Origin: Candidatus Nealsoniibacteriota bacterium
Lineage (GTDB): Bacteria > Patescibacteriota > Minisyncoccia > Minisyncoccales > GWA2-38-27
Reading direction: 5' to 3'
NCBI GenBank assembly: GCA_016867195.1
Contig: VGKE01000009.1
Coordinates: 1 to 8,381 of the forward strand
Length of the DNA: 8,381 nt
The translations under genes and the position numbers were made by a program. The notes under the pieces were generated by a model that had not been told where the DNA came from, did no database searches, and saw only the letters and a list, made by a program, of their open reading frames with translations. Below are positions 6,545 through 8,381 of this stretch, one piece after another. Each line of letters opens with the position of its first letter. The stretch's first letter is position 1.

Positions 6545-6984
6545 CCGATCGGGAAGTTGACTACTTTGGCTTTTTTAGTTTTTTTATCTATTTTGGGGGA
6601 AATTATGTGAAAGTGGAGGTGGGCGACCGAGGCGCCGGTGTAGTTCGTATCGCCAAATCTTATCGTCAAAGCCCCTCCTTTTATTTTCCAATTTTTAATA
6701 GCCCAGTTTGCCAAAAAAGAAACCGATTCAAGGTCTTTTTTGGTTAATTCGGAAAAATCTTCTTTGTGTTTATCTCCTAAAATTATGAGATGATTTTCAG
6801 CGTTTTTGTAGGGCCAGCCATTGTCGGTCAAAAACCAGCCATTCCTTCTTTTAAAAATCGGTTTTTTGTGGTATTTAAAATTTTCTTTGCAAAAAGGGCA
6901 TCGGCCTGTTTTGGCTATTTCTTTTATTACTTTTTTATATTCTCCCTTTCTGGCATTTTTTATGTTAACTAGTTTTTCTCTCAT
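6541..6984 (-). CDS. HIT-family (histidine triad) protein
   Basis: 147 residues. The triad HLHFH at 122-126, preceded by GASVAHLHFHIISP, is the alpha-phosphate-binding site of HIT hydrolases and transferases (Fhit, Ap4A phosphorylase, GalT-like). An N-terminal CPFC (29-32) with downstream His residues suggests a zinc-binding finger as in several HIT and GalT relatives. PYKNAENHLIIL (58-69) is the conserved substrate-side strand. Likely substrates are dinucleoside polyphosphates or nucleotide conjugates; the exact reaction cannot be read from sequence. It overlaps the end of the upstream cytidylyltransferase-like gene by 20 bases, so the two are one operon. Its stop codon (6543-6541) overlaps the TAG of the displaced thyA tail, so the ancestral thyA probably converged on it end to end. 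Confidence 0.88.
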   Translation of the reverse strand: MREKLVNIKNARKGEYKKVIKEIAKTGRCPFCKENFKYHKKPIFKRRNGWFLTDNGWPYKNAENHLIILGDKHKEDFSELTKKDLESVSFLANWAIKNWKIKGGALTIRFGDTNYTGASVAHLHFHIISPKIDKKTKKAKVVNFPIG

Positions 6985-7513
6985 TTTTATTGTGGAGATT
7001 ATTTAAGAGCGTCTCCAAATGTTTTTTAACAGTTCTCTCAATGATTTCGGTTGAAGAAGTTTTTTCCGCCTGGCGGGGGAAAATTAAGACCTCTTTGGAA
7101 TATTCTTGAATTGTTTTAATTTGCTTATCAGAATAACTATAATCAGTAGTGATAAAAAGATCCGGTTTGATTATTTTTATCAGTTCGTAGTGCCAGTTTC
7201 CCCGGTCGTCAATGTCGTTTATTAAAGTGACGTAATCAACGCAGTCCTGATAACTAAGCATTTCCATTCTTTCTTCCTGGGGGATAATCGGACGCAGTTC
7301 GTTTTTATACAATTTTATTCCCCGGTCGCTGTCTGTTCCGACAACAAGAACATCGCCCTGCTCTTTTGCTTTTCTTAAATAACGTAAATGCCCGATATGC
7401 AACATATCCCAGGAGCCGACAGTGCAGATAATTTTATGACCCAGAGTTCGGTGCGCCTCAACGACTTTTTTCAGCTCCGAATAGTCCAAAATAATGCCGT
7501 TTTTTTTGCCCAT
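6965..7513 (-). CDS. Cytidylyltransferase-like (HIGH-motif) nucleotidyltransferase
   Basis: 182 residues. The family's nucleotide-binding site is clear: TVGSWDMLHIGHLRYLRKAK (31-50) with HIGH at 39-42, then GDVLVVGTDSD (53-63), RPIIPQEERMEML (74-86) and a late TSSTEII (152-158), equivalent to the ISSTxI motif. This is the pattern of HldE/RfaE domain II and of glycerol-3-phosphate and related cytidylyl- or adenylyltransferases. Those enzymes transfer CMP or AMP from CTP/ATP to a phosphorylated sugar, polyol or cofactor precursor. Substrate is not determined. It is first in a two-gene operon with the HIT gene (20-base overlap) and is transcribed from a promoter overlapping the folA start. An early-frame alternative start is not apparent. 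Confidence 0.88.
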   Translation of the reverse strand: MGKKNGIILDYSELKKVVEAHRTLGHKIICTVGSWDMLHIGHLRYLRKAKEQGDVLVVGTDSDRGIKLYKNELRPIIPQEERMEMLSYQDCVDYVTLINDIDDRGNWHYELIKIIKPDLFITTDYSYSDKQIKTIQEYSKEVLIFPRQAEKTSSTEIIERTVKKHLETLLNNLHNKNERKTS

Positions 7514-7540
7514 TGTTTTAAGTCAGGTTAGATGCTAAAA

Positions 7541-7570
7541 TTTACTTATTGATTTATTTTAATCTATAAT
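7541..7570 (+). promoter_or_regulatory. Promoter of folA
   Basis: TTTACT (7541-7546), 18 bases, TATAAT (7565-7570). The perfect -10 box ends 8 bases before the folA ATG, so the mRNA should be leaderless or nearly so. It interleaves with the minus-strand promoter at 7556-7585. Confidence 0.55.
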
Positions 7571-7585
7571 ATCATATAATGTCAA
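7556..7585 (-). promoter_or_regulatory. Promoter of the minus-strand nucleotidyltransferase/HIT operon
   Basis: On the minus strand TTGACA (7585-7580), 18 bases, TAAAAT (7561-7556). The -35 box covers bases 2-7 of folA, including part of its start codon, and the folA -10 box sits in its spacer. Start is expected near 7549, giving a leader of about 35 nt before the ATG at 7513. Confidence 0.5.
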
Positions 7586-8100
7586 TATTAAAAAAAGACA
7601 AGACCGTTATCTCAATCATTGTTGCCATGGGCAATGGGCAAGTGATTGGAATTAATAATAATCTTCCCTGGAATTTGCCGGCCGATATGGAACACTTTAA
7701 GAAGTTGACCAGAGGAAAGCCAATTATTATGGGTCAAAAAACTTTTGAGTCAATTGGTAAACCCCTGCCGGGAAGAAGAAATATTATCTTAACTCTTGAT
7801 AAAAATTATCAGGCACCGGGATGCTTAGTAGTTTATTCCATAGAAGAGGCGTTAGAAAAGACCAGGGAGTTTGAGGAAGTAATGATTTGCGGCGGGGCAT
7901 CGGTATATAGTCAATTTATTCCCCTGGCTGACAGAATGTATCTAACTTTAATAGAGGGCGATTTTGAGGGAGATGCTTTTTTCCCGGAATTTGACCGGAG
8001 CGAGTGGCGGGAATCAGAACGGATTAACAACGAACCAGATAGAAAAAATCCTTATAAATATAGTTTTGTTATTTTAGAAAGAAAATATGAAACAAAATGA
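7579..8100 (+). CDS. folA: Dihydrofolate reductase
   Basis: Reduces dihydrofolate to tetrahydrofolate with NADPH, restoring the cofactor oxidised by ThyA. The 173 residues match type I DHFR with a short extra N-terminus. Visible motifs: IGINNNLPWNLPADMEHFKK (23-42) with the substrate-binding acidic Asp36, MGQKTFESIGKPLPGRRN (51-68), and the NADPH-binding ICGGASVY (103-110). MGQKT replaces the usual MGRKT, so the conserved arginine of that loop is glutamine. The end, SFVILERK, is the usual terminal strand. The start follows a perfect -10 box by 8 bases; no Shine-Dalgarno sequence is present. It overlaps the next gene by 14 bases, suggesting coupled translation. It is separated from thyA here, with unrelated minus-strand genes between. 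Confidence 0.95.
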   Translation: MSILKKDKTVISIIVAMGNGQVIGINNNLPWNLPADMEHFKKLTRGKPIIMGQKTFESIGKPLPGRRNIILTLDKNYQAPGCLVVYSIEEALEKTREFEEVMICGGASVYSQFIPLADRMYLTLIEGDFEGDAFFPEFDRSEWRESERINNEPDRKNPYKYSFVILERKYETK

Positions 8101-8381
8101 AAAAGTTTTGGTAGTCCCGGCAAGCGTGATTTTCAAGGAAGGTCGCTGGCAGGGGATTAAGACCGAAAATTTAGATTATTATCTAAATTTAATCAAGGAA
8201 AACTGCCAATTCAAAAAAAGAAGCGAAGTAGAGGGCGACCCTTCCTGGCAGCAAATAATTCCATACATTCTTTTTAGTTATAAAGACAAATATTTTTTTT
8301 ACAAATATTTAGAAAAAGCCGGAGAAAAGAGATTGGTTAATAGTTATCAATTGGGCGTTGGGGGCCATATCAATTTGATTG
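8087..8381 (+). CDS. NUDIX/MutT-like protein (partial, cut by window end)
   Basis: An open frame from ATG at 8087 runs off the window; 98 codons are visible. They begin MKQNEKVLVVPASVIFKEGR and continue with QQIIPYILFSYKDKYFFYKY, GEKRLVNSYQLGVGGHINLI. The strands IIPYILF plus a GxGGHI turn are what precedes the Nudix box in a group of NUDIX proteins annotated as MutT-type phosphoesterases. The catalytic box itself (GX5EX7REUXEEXGU) would lie beyond the window, so activity cannot be judged. The gene starts inside folA (14-base overlap) and is probably co-transcribed with it. The start rests on the overlap and on the in-frame reading; no Shine-Dalgarno sequence is seen. Confidence 0.72.
   Translation, partial: MKQNEKVLVVPASVIFKEGRWQGIKTENLDYYLNLIKENCQFKKRSEVEGDPSWQQIIPYILFSYKDKYFFYKYLEKAGEKRLVNSYQLGVGGHINLI

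Overview
The window is AT-rich bacterial DNA, densely packed with short genes and largely without Shine-Dalgarno sequences. Several genes appear to have leaderless or nearly leaderless mRNAs, with a -10 box ending 7-11 bases before the ATG. Gene content, gene sizes and small NTase and HIT proteins of this style suggest a Patescibacteria/CPR (Parcubacteria-like) genome. That assignment is an inference from style and was not tested by phylogeny.

Left part (1-3548, all + strand), core information processing: the 3' end of pheT (anticodon-binding domain of Phe-tRNA synthetase beta), gyrB, then secE-nusG from a promoter that overlaps the gyrB stop region. A 129-bp nested inverted-repeat element fills the nusG-rplK gap, and rplK follows with its own terminator. 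The usual rplK partner rplA does not follow.

Middle (3549-6549), a remodelled region. After rplK lie about 440 bp with no intact gene. They hold two 22-nt perfect palindromes, the last ~43 codons of a tyrosine recombinase, a terminator, a consensus promoter, and a second, displaced copy of the rplK 3' end. Then comes a two-domain deoxycytidylate-deaminase-like gene whose reading frame runs through its own terminator, followed by thyA. Behind thyA sits a small-ORF/nucleotidyltransferase pair resembling a toxin-antitoxin module, and behind that a second, displaced copy of the thyA 3' end. Two neighbouring genes thus each have a duplicate tail with extra DNA between the tails. This is the pattern expected when elements integrate at gene 3' ends, supply a replacement tail and push the original tail away. 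The recombinase remnant inside the rplK case supports this reading. It is the most notable observation here.

Right part (6541-8381): a minus-strand pair (a HIT-family protein and a HIGH-motif cytidylyltransferase-like protein) is divergent from folA (dihydrofolate reductase), which overlaps a partial NUDIX-like gene cut by the window end. The deaminase, ThyA and DHFR together would cover dCMP to dUMP to dTMP and regeneration of tetrahydrofolate.
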